Source of the DNA: Chelativorans sp. J32
GTDB taxonomy: Bacteria; Pseudomonadota; Alphaproteobacteria; Rhizobiales; Rhizobiaceae
DNA: 64,000 nt
Assembly: GCF_000518985.1 (NCBI RefSeq)
Contig: NZ_JAEQ01000003.1
Location: 310,001-374,000, forward strand
Direction: 5' to 3'
The position numbers were made by a program, and so were the translations under genes. Positions 46,343 to 55,085 of the stretch are shown here, one piece after another; positions within the stretch are counted from its first letter, which is position 1; each line of letters opens with the position of its first letter. Below the pieces are notes generated by a model. That model was not told where the DNA came from and ran no database searches. It worked only from the letters and a program-made list of their open reading frames with translations.

Positions 46343-47845
46343 TTAATTTTCGCATTTCAGCAGCTTGTCGCGTGCTTCGCGATACTGGGCGAGGGCGGTG
46401 CGGAGCGCTTCCGCGCCCTCGGAATCCGGTTGGTAGCGCGTGCCTCCGCCCGAAACGGAGGAGGAAGCCTCGACGATCGAGGGGAAATGGCCGGCGGCGG
46501 TCGCCGCGAGCAGGGCTGCGCCACGCGCACCGAACTGCGTACCCTTCGGCACCAGCACGTCTTTTTCTGCAAGGTTCGCGATCATCTGGGCCCAGAGCGG
46601 GTTCTGCGCTCCACCGCCAGTGAGAAGAACACGGTCTCCGGTGAAATCCAAAGCGTCGAAAAGGTCGCGCATCGCGAAGGCAACGCCTTCCATCACCGCG
46701 CGGAAAAGCGCTGCGCGATCGTGGCGTGGGCTGAGGCCGTAGAATTGAGCGCGGGCGTGGCGGTCAACCACAGGAGCGATGATGCCGCTTTCGGAAAGGT
46801 ATGGCAGGTAAACCAAACCATGAGCCCCGGCGGGAACGACGTCGATCATCTCGTTGATCATATCGAACCGCTCCGGATGCGAGGCAAGATCCGGTGCGAG
46901 CGCCGAGAACGCCCAATCGAGATTGAGCGTGCCCGCGACATTCACCATCGCGCGATACCAGCGATGGCCCGGCAGCGTGAAAAGAAGGCCCAGATCCCTG
47001 GGTTCGAAAACCGGCCTGTCATGGCAAACGCCCACCATGCAGGTGGTGCCGAGGACAGCGGTCGCCGTGCCTGTGGACAGCCCACCCGCCCCAATTATGG
47101 TGGCCGGTACGTCGCCCGCGCCTATTCCGACCGGCAAGCCGGCACGCACGCCGATAGCTTCCGCCACAGTCGGGCTGAGGCCGCCAATGAAGCTCTCGGA
47201 ATCCATGACCGGCGGCAGCAGATGGGCCAGTGCCTCGAGATCGAAAAGCTCGATCATTGCCGGATTGCGGGAGCGCTCCCGCGCGCTGCCGGGGACGACG
47301 GAAGCCTCGCTGCGGTCGGTCGCAGCAAGGCCGGTCAGCCTCATGCGAAGGAAATCCTTGTAGCTCATGACGTAGCTGGCGCGGGCGAGAATTTGCCCTT
47401 CGTTCTCTGCCAGCCAGGCGAGCACGGGAAGGGTGCACCCCTGCTGCAGCATGGAACCGGAGGAGAGGAAGATGCGGCTGAGGAACTGCGGATCGGCGGA
47501 AAGACGACGGTCGATCCAGCTTTGAGCGCGACTGTCCTCCCATGTGATGCCTGGCCGCAGGGCATTGCCTTTGCCGTCGACGACCCAAGCGCCCACCATC
47601 GCCGCCGTCAGGCCGATGGCTGCAATCCGATGCGCATCTTCGCCGATCAGCGCGGCCACCTCTTTCAGGACCGCCAGCGCAGCCTGCCACGCCTCCTCGG
47701 GATCCAGTTCGCTCCAGCCGGGATGCGGGCGCGATAGAACGGTCCTGCGGCTTGCCTCTGCAAGCTGTCGCCCGGTCAGATCAAAGACGGCAGCTTTCGT
47801 AACCGACGTGCCCGCGTCGAGGCCGATGAAGAGCGGAGCGCTCAT
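46343..47845 (-). CDS. FGGY-family carbohydrate kinase
   Basis: A 500-residue sugar kinase of the xylulokinase/ribulokinase superfamily. The N-terminal phosphate-binding block is GLDAGTSVTKAAVFD (residues 8-22) and the C-terminal adenosine-binding block is VLLTGGGAQNPLWAQMIAN. The catalytic Asp is expected in ITWEDSRAQSW. The exact substrate (ketose or sugar alcohol) is not readable. It overlaps the second GntR gene by four bases and lies 78 bases upstream of the first GntR gene, so all may be cotranscribed. Confidence 0.9.
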   Translation of the reverse strand: MSAPLFIGLDAGTSVTKAAVFDLTGRQLAEASRRTVLSRPHPGWSELDPEEAWQAALAVLKEVAALIGEDAHRIAAIGLTAAMVGAWVVDGKGNALRPGITWEDSRAQSWIDRRLSADPQFLSRIFLSSGSMLQQGCTLPVLAWLAENEGQILARASYVMSYKDFLRMRLTGLAATDRSEASVVPGSARERSRNPAMIELFDLEALAHLLPPVMDSESFIGGLSPTVAEAIGVRAGLPVGIGAGDVPATIIGAGGLSTGTATAVLGTTCMVGVCHDRPVFEPRDLGLLFTLPGHRWYRAMVNVAGTLNLDWAFSALAPDLASHPERFDMINEMIDVVPAGAHGLVYLPYLSESGIIAPVVDRHARAQFYGLSPRHDRAALFRAVMEGVAFAMRDLFDALDFTGDRVLLTGGGAQNPLWAQMIANLAEKDVLVPKGTQFGARGAALLAATAAGHFPSIVEASSSVSGGGTRYQPDSEGAEALRTALAQYREARDKLLKCEN

Positions 47846-48585
47846 TGTGGGTCGAAGCTCCCGTCCTTCAGTTCGGCGACAAAATCATAGGCGTCACCGC
47901 GATAGAAGGATCTCGTATATTCCACCGGACGCTCGTCCTTTCCGTAGGAAACACGTTCCATGAGAAGGGCCGCCGATCCGCGCGGGACCTCGAGCAGCTT
48001 CGCCGAAGCGCCGTCGAGCGAGACCGCGCTCAAACGCTGGGTGGCCCGCACGGGGCGGTGGCCGCGGTCGGCGAGGAGCTGATAGAGCGAGCCCGTGCCG
48101 GGGTCTGCGCCATCCAGGATATGTGCCGGCACGGCTGCAGTCTCGATCGCCAGCGGAATCCTGTCCGCAAGCCGGAGCCGCTTCAGCCGCATGATCTTCT
48201 CCTCGCCGGAAAGGGCGAGCGCGGCCCTTTCATCAGCCGCCGCCTCCAGGACCGCCAGGGCCAGGACAGTTGTCATCGGGCGATAGCCGCGTTTCGTCAT
48301 GTCCTCGGAGAAGGAGGAAAGCTTCCACAAAGGCTGCTCGATACGCGCCGGCACCGCGCGGACGAATGTGCCGCTGCCCTGGCGCGTCTCGAGAATGCCG
48401 ACCTCGCACAAATTTCTGTAAGCGGCCCTCACGGTGACGCGGGCGATGCCAAGCTCCTCCGCCAGGCTGCGCTCGGTGGGAAGCGCGCTGCCCACCGCGA
48501 CCTTACCCTCGCTTACCCGCTTTGCCAGGGCATCGGCGAGCCGGCGGTAGGCCGGCCCCGGGCCGTCCTCGATTTGAAGTTCCAT
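47842..48585 (-). CDS. GntR-family regulator, HutC/UTRA subfamily (2)
   Basis: A 247-residue regulator with an N-terminal winged helix (IARVTVRAAYRNLCEVGILE) and a C-terminal UTRA domain (PLWKLSSFSEDMTKRGY onward). I chose ATG 48585 because GAGG lies six bases upstream; an in-frame ATG at 48612 would add nine residues without a Shine-Dalgarno. It is related in layout to the other GntR of this locus but clearly a different protein. It heads the kinase transcript and has a 12-base palindrome 56 bases upstream. Confidence 0.88.
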   Translation of the reverse strand: MELQIEDGPGPAYRRLADALAKRVSEGKVAVGSALPTERSLAEELGIARVTVRAAYRNLCEVGILETRQGSGTFVRAVPARIEQPLWKLSSFSEDMTKRGYRPMTTVLALAVLEAAADERAALALSGEEKIMRLKRLRLADRIPLAIETAAVPAHILDGADPGTGSLYQLLADRGHRPVRATQRLSAVSLDGASAKLLEVPRGSAALLMERVSYGKDERPVEYTRSFYRGDAYDFVAELKDGSFDPQ

Positions 48586-48640
48586 CCTTGCCTCGGATTT
48601 GGGCTTCGGCATGGGTGGGGATCTAATGCCAATCTAGGAC

Positions 48641-48652
48641 CGATTGCAATCG
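48641..48652. promoter_or_regulatory. Palindromic candidate operator of the GntR-kinase unit
   Basis: CGATTGCAATCG is a perfect 12-base palindrome in the 79-base gap between the GntR and TetR genes. CAATC 12 bases to the left forms a second repeat with GATTG. It does not match the HutC/DasR consensus, so the assignment is tentative. Confidence 0.35.
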
Positions 48653-48664
48653 AGGCGAACTATG

Positions 48665-49192
48665 TCACCCAGGCAGCATGCTGCGCAGGCGGGATAGCAC
48701 GAGATCGCACTCCGCTTGATTCAGGATATCGGTTCCGAACACCTTATGGCATCGCAGGCCTTCGAGCGCCAGGAAGATGAGCAGTATGGAGTGGTGCTCG
48801 CCCGCCGACTTCATCCGGTCGAGCATTTCGCGATTGAAGGTGCGGATGGGCGCCAGCAATTCCGGGTCTTCCGCCATCGCGGCAAGCAATCCCGAAGGAG
48901 GCGGCGTCGCCTTCTGAAGTTCCTCCATGACGACCGCAAAATATTCCGCGGCCAGTGAATCGCCGCCTTTCCCTAGCCTTTCTTCGAGTGCGGCCCTAAA
49001 ATCGTCTATATACTGCTGAACGAGGGCCTTCAGCAGAGCCGCCTTGGTGGGGAAGTTGTAGAGCAATCCCCCCTTGGAGATGCCCGCGCGGGCGGCGACA
49101 GCATCCAGCGAAAGGTGCGCCGAGCCTTCCATTTTGGCGAGCTCGGTCGCAGCATTCAGTATCTTTTGTCTGGTGTTTCTACCGCTTGCCAT
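48665..49192 (-). CDS. TetR/AcrR-family repressor
   Basis: A 175-residue regulator. The N-terminal helix-turn-helix contains LDAVAARAGISKGGLLYNF (about 29-47) and the remainder is a helical ligand-binding domain with FLALEGLRCHKVFG. I chose ATG 49192 since the 35 residues added by an upstream ATG are not family-like and run into the operator region. It is divergent from the RND efflux genes, which it most likely represses; the palindrome in the gap fits this. Confidence 0.88.
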   Translation of the reverse strand: MASGRNTRQKILNAATELAKMEGSAHLSLDAVAARAGISKGGLLYNFPTKAALLKALVQQYIDDFRAALEERLGKGGDSLAAEYFAVVMEELQKATPPPSGLLAAMAEDPELLAPIRTFNREMLDRMKSAGEHHSILLIFLALEGLRCHKVFGTDILNQAECDLVLSRLRSMLPG

Positions 49193-49213
49193 TGCCGATT
49201 TCCGCCGGGCCTG

Positions 49214-49219
49214 TTGACA
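49214..49219 (+). promoter_or_regulatory. -35 element of the RND efflux promoter
   Basis: A perfect TTGACA lies just before the palindromic operator; a weak -10 candidate, TACAGT, is at 49235-49240 with a short spacer. An operator within this core would occlude RNA polymerase. Confidence 0.45.
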
Positions 49220-49240
49220 GAACCGTCCAGACGGTACAGT
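49217..49240. promoter_or_regulatory. TetR-type operator between repressor and RND genes
   Basis: The core ACCGTC-CA-GACGGT (49222-49235) has perfect 6-bp arms; symmetry extends outward to 49217 and 49240 with only two mismatched pairs. It is placed in the 131-base divergent gap, overlapping the end of the TTGACA element, as expected for an AcrR-like repressor. Confidence 0.65.
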
Positions 49241-49323
49241 AACTTCGCGACTTTCACAACTTGCCGCTCGGATGCCCGGTGCCAAGGCGTTCAACACAGA
49301 TTTCCGCGGACGGAAACCTACCC

Positions 49324-50547
49324 ATGGTCAAACGTTTCATAATCGCTTTCGTGCTCGTTGCAGTGATCGCCGGGGCGCTCATTGGCTTCAACATCTTCCG
49401 AGATAATGCGATCGAGCAGTATTTCGCAAATATGCCGACGCCGACGCTGACCGTGTCGACCACGACCGTGGAGCCATCGACCTGGACGCCCAACATTGCT
49501 GCCATCGGTACCATGGCTGCGGCGAACGGCGTGGACCTCACGGTTGAGACGAACGGCGTCGTCGAGGAAATACTGTTCGAGGCGAATGGCCGGGTGAATG
49601 CCGGGGATATTCTTGTCCGTCTCAACGACGAGATGCAGAAAGCCGACCTCGCTGCGGCGCAGACCCAGGCCGCCTTGGACCAGCAGACGCTGGAACGCGC
49701 CCGCGCGCTTCAGCAGCGCGGCGTCGGCACGCAATCGAACCTCGATCAAGCGGAAGCGGCGGCTTCTGCTTCGGCCGCCCAGGTGCAAAAGCTTCAGGCG
49801 GCGTTGAACCAGAAGGTGCTGAAAGCCCCGTTCAGCGGCACAATCGGTATCCCGCGGATCGATCTCGGACAGTTTCTGACCCCGGGAACGATCGTTGCCA
49901 CGCTGCAAAACCTCGACACGATGCGGGTGGACTTCACGGTTCCGGAGCAGCGCTTCGCAGAACTCGAGATGGGACAGCCGGTAAGGCTAGGGCTGACCGA
50001 GGACAACATGCCTTTTGAAGGCAGGATCATCGGCATCGATCCGAAGATCGATCCGTCGACCCGACTTGTTTCGGTGCGGGCCGAGGTGACCAATCCGGAG
50101 GGCCGCCTCAATCCGGGCCAGTTCGTGCGCGTACAGGTCGGGCTTCCGGCGGAGGACAATGTCATCGCGGTCCCCCAGACGGCGCTCGTGACGAGCCTCT
50201 ACGGCGATTATGTGTATCGGCTCCGCCCGGCTGAGGACCAAAATACCTCCAGCGCGCCGGCGGCCGACCAGGCCCAAGCAGCCGAGCAGGAGCAGGCCTC
50301 TACCGAGGGCAACGCGGACTCCGCTTCAGGGCAACCAGCAGGCCAGTCCGGCGAGGAACAGGTCTTCGTCATAGACCAGGTTTTCGTGAAAACCGGTCGC
50401 CGTTCCACGGGATCGGTGGAGATCGTCGAAGGCCTCAAGGCGGGCGACGTGGTGGTCAATGCCGGACAGAACCGCTTGACGAACGGCGCTCGCGTTCGGA
50501 TCGACAATTCGGTGCAGCCGGTACAGGTCGGTAGGAGCGAGCAATGA
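49324..50547 (+). CDS. RND efflux periplasmic adaptor (MexA/AcrA-like)
   Basis: A 407-residue membrane-fusion protein with an N-terminal signal/anchor helix (IIAFVLVAVIAGALIGF), a lipoyl/hairpin region with a short coiled coil (LDQAEAAASASAAQVQKL), a beta-barrel domain (FTVPEQRFAELEMGQPVRL) and a membrane-proximal domain. Inside the last there is a Gln/Ala/Ser/Glu-rich insertion at about 304-344, unusual for the family and probably a flexible loop. ATG 49324 was chosen over an upstream in-frame ATG because the signal helix follows directly. It overlaps the pump gene by ATGA. Confidence 0.92.
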   Translation: MVKRFIIAFVLVAVIAGALIGFNIFRDNAIEQYFANMPTPTLTVSTTTVEPSTWTPNIAAIGTMAAANGVDLTVETNGVVEEILFEANGRVNAGDILVRLNDEMQKADLAAAQTQAALDQQTLERARALQQRGVGTQSNLDQAEAAASASAAQVQKLQAALNQKVLKAPFSGTIGIPRIDLGQFLTPGTIVATLQNLDTMRVDFTVPEQRFAELEMGQPVRLGLTEDNMPFEGRIIGIDPKIDPSTRLVSVRAEVTNPEGRLNPGQFVRVQVGLPAEDNVIAVPQTALVTSLYGDYVYRLRPAEDQNTSSAPAADQAQAAEQEQASTEGNADSASGQPAGQSGEEQVFVIDQVFVKTGRRSTGSVEIVEGLKAGDVVVNAGQNRLTNGARVRIDNSVQPVQVGRSEQ

Positions 50548-53500
50548 ATATTTCCGCTCTTTTCATAAGGCGGCCTGTTCTTTCCACGGTTCTCGCCTTC
50601 CTGATCCTGCTTCTTGGCATCCAGGGCCTCTTCAATCTCTCCGTGCGTGAATATCCGGAGGTCGAGGAAACCGTCATCACCGTGACGACGACTTATCCCG
50701 GCGCAAGCCCCGACCTCATTCAGGGCTTCATCACGTCGCCGATCGCGGCGGCGGTCTCGACCACGGAGAACATCGACTACGTCTCCTCTCAGAGCCGGCC
50801 ATCCGCGAGCGTGGTGACGGTGCAGATGCAGCTCGGCTCGGACCCGGACGCTGCCTTGACCGAGGTGATGTCCAAGGTTCAGCAGGTGCGTGGGCAGCTC
50901 CCCTCCGAGGCGGAGGACCCGACCATCGTCAAGGGCACGGGCATGCAATTCGCGATCATGTACATCGCGTTGCAGAATCCGAACATGACGCCCGAGCAGC
51001 TGACGGAATATATCGAGCGCGTTATCCGGCCGCGGGTGTCCACCATCCAGGGCGTGGCTGAAGTGCAGATCATGGGCGCCCAGAATTACGCGATGCGCGT
51101 CTGGATCGATCCGGTCAGGCTTGCCGCCCGTGGTGTTACTGCCGGGGAGGTCGTAACGGCCATCAACGCCTCCAACTTCCTTTCGGCACCCGGCAAGACC
51201 AAGAACGAGTATGTCGCCTATCCGATCACGACCGAGACGACGCTGCAGACCCCCGACGCCTTCGCTGCGCTGCCGCTCAAATCGGAAGGGGACGAGGTGG
51301 TTCGGCTGCGAGACGTCGCCGATGTGGAACTCGCTGCCGAGAGCACCGAGACCATCGTGAATTTCAACGGGCGGCCCGGCACCTTTATCGGCATTTTCCC
51401 CACGCCGTCCGCCAATCCGCTGGATACCGCCGATGCCGTAATCGCGGAAATGCCGGCAATTCAGGCCACGCTGCCGGAAGGCATGACGATGGAAGTGGTC
51501 TATGATGCGACCGACTCCATCAGCGCCTCGATCGAAGAAGTGTTCAAGACCATCGCCGAGGCGGTCGCCATCGTCGTGGTGGTTATCCTTCTGTTCCTCG
51601 GATCTTTCCGCTCCGTTCTGATGCCGATCGTGACGATCCCGCTGTCGCTGATCGGCGTCTGCTTCCTGCTGTTCGTTGTCGGCTTCTCGATCAACCTGTT
51701 GTCTCTCTTGGCGATGGTGCTTGCGATCGGCCTTGTCGTCGACGACGCTATCGTGGTGGTCGAAAACATCCACCGCCACATGGAAGAGGGCATGGGGCCG
51801 TTCCAGGCTGCCTTCACCGGCATGAAGGAGATTTCGGGACCCGTCGTGGCCATGACGATCACGCTTGCCGCCGTGTTCGCGCCTCTCGCCTTCACCGGCG
51901 GCCTGACAGGCTCTCTGTTCCGTGAATTCGCTTTCACGCTGGCTGGTGCGGTCATCATCTCCGGTATCGTCGCGCTGACGATCACGCCAATGATGAGCGC
52001 CCGCATCCTCAAGTCCGGGTCTCATAGCCGGTTCCAGAGCTTTGTGGACCGGACCTTTACTCGGCTCGAAAACCGTTACGAGCGGCTGGTATCGGGATCG
52101 CTGAAATACCGCCCGGTGACGCTCATGATCGTCATCGCGCTGGTGAGCCTCACCGGGTTCCTCTTCTTCAAGACGTCGAGCGAGTTGGCGCCGGAGGAGG
52201 ATGTGGGCGCTCTCTTCTCGCTGGTGAATGCGCCGCGCTACGCAACCTCCGAATATACAAAGCTCTACACCGACCAGATGCGCGATCTCACCGAAGACAT
52301 TCCCGAACTGAGGGTGGACTTCTCCGTCGTAGGCTTTGGTGGTCAGACCAATAGCGGCATCGCGCTCTGGGCTTTCAAGGACTGGGCCGACAGGGATCGC
52401 TCGCAGAAGGAGATCCAAACCGATATCCAGGAGCGCCTGAGCAAGGTGGCTGGTGTGCAGGCGCTTGTCTTCGCGCCGCCCACGCTACCTGGTACAGGCG
52501 GCGGTTTGCCGATTTCTGTAGTGGTCCAGTCGACGGGCGATCCGAGCCAGGTCTATGAGATCGCCGAGGAGATCAAGAACAAGGCGCAGCAGAGCGGCCG
52601 CTTCATCGTGGTGCAGAACTCGATGTCTTTCGACGCTCCACAGGTCACCGTTTCGGTGGATCGCGAGCGCGCCGCCGCCCTCAACATCCCCGCTAGCGAA
52701 ATCGGCCGCACGCTCGGCGCTCTCGTGGGCGGGGGCGCGATCTCCCAGTTCGACCGGGACTCGAACAGCTACGACATCATCACCCAGGTGCCCCAGGCCT
52801 ATCGTGCAAATCCGGAGGATCTGGGCAGCTATTTCGTACGCAGCGCGAGCGGGGATATGGTGCCATTGTCCGCGGTGGTGTCTATCCAGACAAATGCCTC
52901 GCCGGCCTCCATCGAGCAGTTCAACCAGCTCAACTCGGCCACGATCTCGGCGCTGCCCTTGCCTGGCGTTACCACCGGCACGGGCCTGCAGACGATCGAG
53001 GACATTGCGCGCCAGACGCTGCCGGAGGGCTTCTTCCTGGATTATTCCGGGCAATCGCGCCTGGAGAAGGAGCAGGGGAACACCATCCTCATCGCTTTCA
53101 TCCTGGCGGTCATCGTGATCTATCTGGTTCTCGCGGCGCAGTTCGAAAGCTTCCGCGATCCGCTGATCATCATGATGTCCGTGCCGCTGTCGATCTTCGG
53201 CGCAATCGTGCCGCTCAATCTGGGTCTGGGAACGCTGAACATCTATACGCAGGTGGGTCTGATCACGCTGATTGGCCTGATCACGAAACACGGCATTCTG
53301 CTGGTGGAGTTCGCGAACCAGCAGCGTGAGATGCATGGGCTTTCCCGGCTGGAAGCGATTATCGCTTCCGCGAAGGTGCGCCTGCGCCCGATCCTCATGA
53401 CGACCGCTGCGATGGCGCTGGGTGTCGTGCCGTTGATCCTCGCACAGGGCGCCGGTGCCGCGGCGCGGTATTCCATGGGCATCGTCATCTTCTCGGGCAT

Positions 53501-53618
53501 CCTGATCGGCACCCTCTTCACGCTTTTCGTGGTTCCGATGTTCTACACCTTTATCGCGAGCAAGCATGTTCACATACGGGGCCAGGTGCCTGAGGAGCCG
53601 GCACCGGCACATGCCTGA
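50544..53618 (+). CDS. RND multidrug efflux permease (AcrB/MexB-like)
   Basis: A 1024-residue inner-membrane proton-driven pump with the 12-helix RND layout and two large periplasmic loops. The proton-relay aspartate pair is in GLVVDDAIVVVEN and the conserved Lys of helix 10 in GLITKHGILLVEF. N-terminal FIRRPVLSTVLAFLILL and the FIGIFPTPSANPLDTA segment are family-typical. No outer-membrane factor gene follows, so it probably uses a shared TolC-like channel. The transported compounds cannot be inferred. A clear terminator follows. Confidence 0.95.
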   Translation: MNISALFIRRPVLSTVLAFLILLLGIQGLFNLSVREYPEVEETVITVTTTYPGASPDLIQGFITSPIAAAVSTTENIDYVSSQSRPSASVVTVQMQLGSDPDAALTEVMSKVQQVRGQLPSEAEDPTIVKGTGMQFAIMYIALQNPNMTPEQLTEYIERVIRPRVSTIQGVAEVQIMGAQNYAMRVWIDPVRLAARGVTAGEVVTAINASNFLSAPGKTKNEYVAYPITTETTLQTPDAFAALPLKSEGDEVVRLRDVADVELAAESTETIVNFNGRPGTFIGIFPTPSANPLDTADAVIAEMPAIQATLPEGMTMEVVYDATDSISASIEEVFKTIAEAVAIVVVVILLFLGSFRSVLMPIVTIPLSLIGVCFLLFVVGFSINLLSLLAMVLAIGLVVDDAIVVVENIHRHMEEGMGPFQAAFTGMKEISGPVVAMTITLAAVFAPLAFTGGLTGSLFREFAFTLAGAVIISGIVALTITPMMSARILKSGSHSRFQSFVDRTFTRLENRYERLVSGSLKYRPVTLMIVIALVSLTGFLFFKTSSELAPEEDVGALFSLVNAPRYATSEYTKLYTDQMRDLTEDIPELRVDFSVVGFGGQTNSGIALWAFKDWADRDRSQKEIQTDIQERLSKVAGVQALVFAPPTLPGTGGGLPISVVVQSTGDPSQVYEIAEEIKNKAQQSGRFIVVQNSMSFDAPQVTVSVDRERAAALNIPASEIGRTLGALVGGGAISQFDRDSNSYDIITQVPQAYRANPEDLGSYFVRSASGDMVPLSAVVSIQTNASPASIEQFNQLNSATISALPLPGVTTGTGLQTIEDIARQTLPEGFFLDYSGQSRLEKEQGNTILIAFILAVIVIYLVLAAQFESFRDPLIIMMSVPLSIFGAIVPLNLGLGTLNIYTQVGLITLIGLITKHGILLVEFANQQREMHGLSRLEAIIASAKVRLRPILMTTAAMALGVVPLILAQGAGAAARYSMGIVIFSGILIGTLFTLFVVPMFYTFIASKHVHIRGQVPEEPAPAHA

Positions 53619-53641
53619 GCGTGTGGTGACGCAAGATCAAG

Positions 53642-53670
53642 AAGGGGCCGCCAAGGCCCCTTTTTTCTTT
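53642..53670. terminator. Rho-independent terminator after the RND operon (bidirectional)
   Basis: AAGGGGCC (53642-53649), loop GCCAA, GGCCCCTT (53655-53662) and then TTTTCTTT give a classical intrinsic terminator for the plus strand. On the minus strand it follows the HlyD gene by about 14 bases with a weaker T stretch. Confidence 0.85.
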
Positions 53671-53683
53671 GGCATATGATTGA

Positions 53684-55018
53684 TCAGTGCTCTGCGAAGG
53701 CCCGCGACATGCTGTCTGTGACCGGCTTTGTCAGATAATTAAAGAAGGTCCTTTCCGCGGTCTGGATCAGGATCTCTGCCGGCATTCCGGGCGTGGGGGT
53801 GAAGCCGACCACCCGCGAGATTTCGTCCGGTGGGAGCCGGACACGGGCCAGGTAGAATTCCTGCGGCGCCGTCGGCTCGCCCTTCAGAGCATCGGCGGAC
53901 ACGTAGAAGACCTCGCCATTCAGAACGGGCGTGGTTCGCTGGTTCAGCGACACCAGACGTACGATTGCCTTCTGCCCCACCCTGACATCGTCGATCTCGT
54001 TTCGAGGCACGTGCGCTTCGATGATGAGGGGCGCGTCCGCCGGCAGGATTTCCATGATTCCCTTGCCGCTTTCGATCACGCCGCCGGGGGTGTGATAGTT
54101 CATGCGGATAACGGTGCCACCGACCGGCGCGTTGATCGTTGCGCGCTGGAGAACGTTCTTCGCCGCGCGAGACTGTTCCCGCACGGAATCCAGTTCCGCC
54201 TGAATGCCCTGGAGTTCATCCAGCACCGCCTCTCGGTAAGCGGTCTCGGTCTGGATGATCTGCTGCTTCTCCTTGTTCATCTGCGAGCGGGTTTCGGACA
54301 CTTCCGCGGCAAGGCGCGCGATCTGGCCCGTCGCCTCCGCAATTGCCCGCTGAATGGCCTTGATTTCCGTCTTGCGGATCAGCCCCTTCTTCAGCAGCAC
54401 CTCTTTCCCTTCGGCTTCCTCCCGCAGGAGACTGAGCTGTATGATCGTTGCTTCCCTTTGCTTCTCATATCCTTCGGCGCGGTAGCGCAGCGCCTCGATG
54501 TTTTGTTCGAGAAGCGCGATCTCGCTGCCAAGCTTGGTCTTCCAAGCTTCGAAATTGAGCCGTTGCGCCTCCAGAATAGGCGCGACCTCGGGGTCGGTGC
54601 GATTGTCGGCGAGGATCGCGGGAAGATCGAGTTCATCTCTGCCGTTCAGCTGTGCGTAGAGGCGGGCCGACATTGCCTCCAGCCGTACCTGCCGAAGGAA
54701 TAGCTCCCGCTCCTTGGCAAGGGCGGCCGTTTCGTCGAGCCGGATCAGCGGCTGTTCAGCTTCGACGCGATCACCTTCGTTCACCAGGATTTCCTTGATG
54801 ATGCCGCCTTCAAAATGCTGGACGATCTTGTTCTGCCCCGTGGCGACGAAACTGCCCTGCGCGATCACCGCTGCAGCAAGCGGCGCGGTGATTGCCCAGC
54901 CTCCGAAGCCGCCGAAGGTCACGCAGAGCAAGACCAGGCCGAGCGTCGTCTGCCGCCTGATGGAGCGGGGCACCTCTGAAAACCACTCGATATCATGGAC
55001 CTTCGCTATATCAGACAT
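53684..55018 (-). CDS. Type I secretion membrane-fusion protein (HlyD/PrsE family)
   Basis: A 444-residue adaptor with a short cytoplasmic N-terminus, one transmembrane helix (LGLVLLCVTFGGFGGWAI, about 26-43), a lipoyl half-motif (VNEGDRVEAEQPLIRLDE), a long coiled-coil hairpin (about 95-290) and a C-terminal beta-barrel with the HlyD-family VGFTPTPGMPAEILIQT block. It connects the ABC subunit to an outer-membrane channel, which is not encoded here. It is the last gene of the secretion locus, 67 bases after the ABC gene. Confidence 0.93.
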   Translation of the reverse strand: MSDIAKVHDIEWFSEVPRSIRRQTTLGLVLLCVTFGGFGGWAITAPLAAAVIAQGSFVATGQNKIVQHFEGGIIKEILVNEGDRVEAEQPLIRLDETAALAKERELFLRQVRLEAMSARLYAQLNGRDELDLPAILADNRTDPEVAPILEAQRLNFEAWKTKLGSEIALLEQNIEALRYRAEGYEKQREATIIQLSLLREEAEGKEVLLKKGLIRKTEIKAIQRAIAEATGQIARLAAEVSETRSQMNKEKQQIIQTETAYREAVLDELQGIQAELDSVREQSRAAKNVLQRATINAPVGGTVIRMNYHTPGGVIESGKGIMEILPADAPLIIEAHVPRNEIDDVRVGQKAIVRLVSLNQRTTPVLNGEVFYVSADALKGEPTAPQEFYLARVRLPPDEISRVVGFTPTPGMPAEILIQTAERTFFNYLTKPVTDSMSRAFAEH

Positions 55019-55085
55019 GGTGCACCCTCCCGCGGAACGCGCCGGACGAGAGACAGATTTGTTTCGGTCCCACCATGAACGGCTC

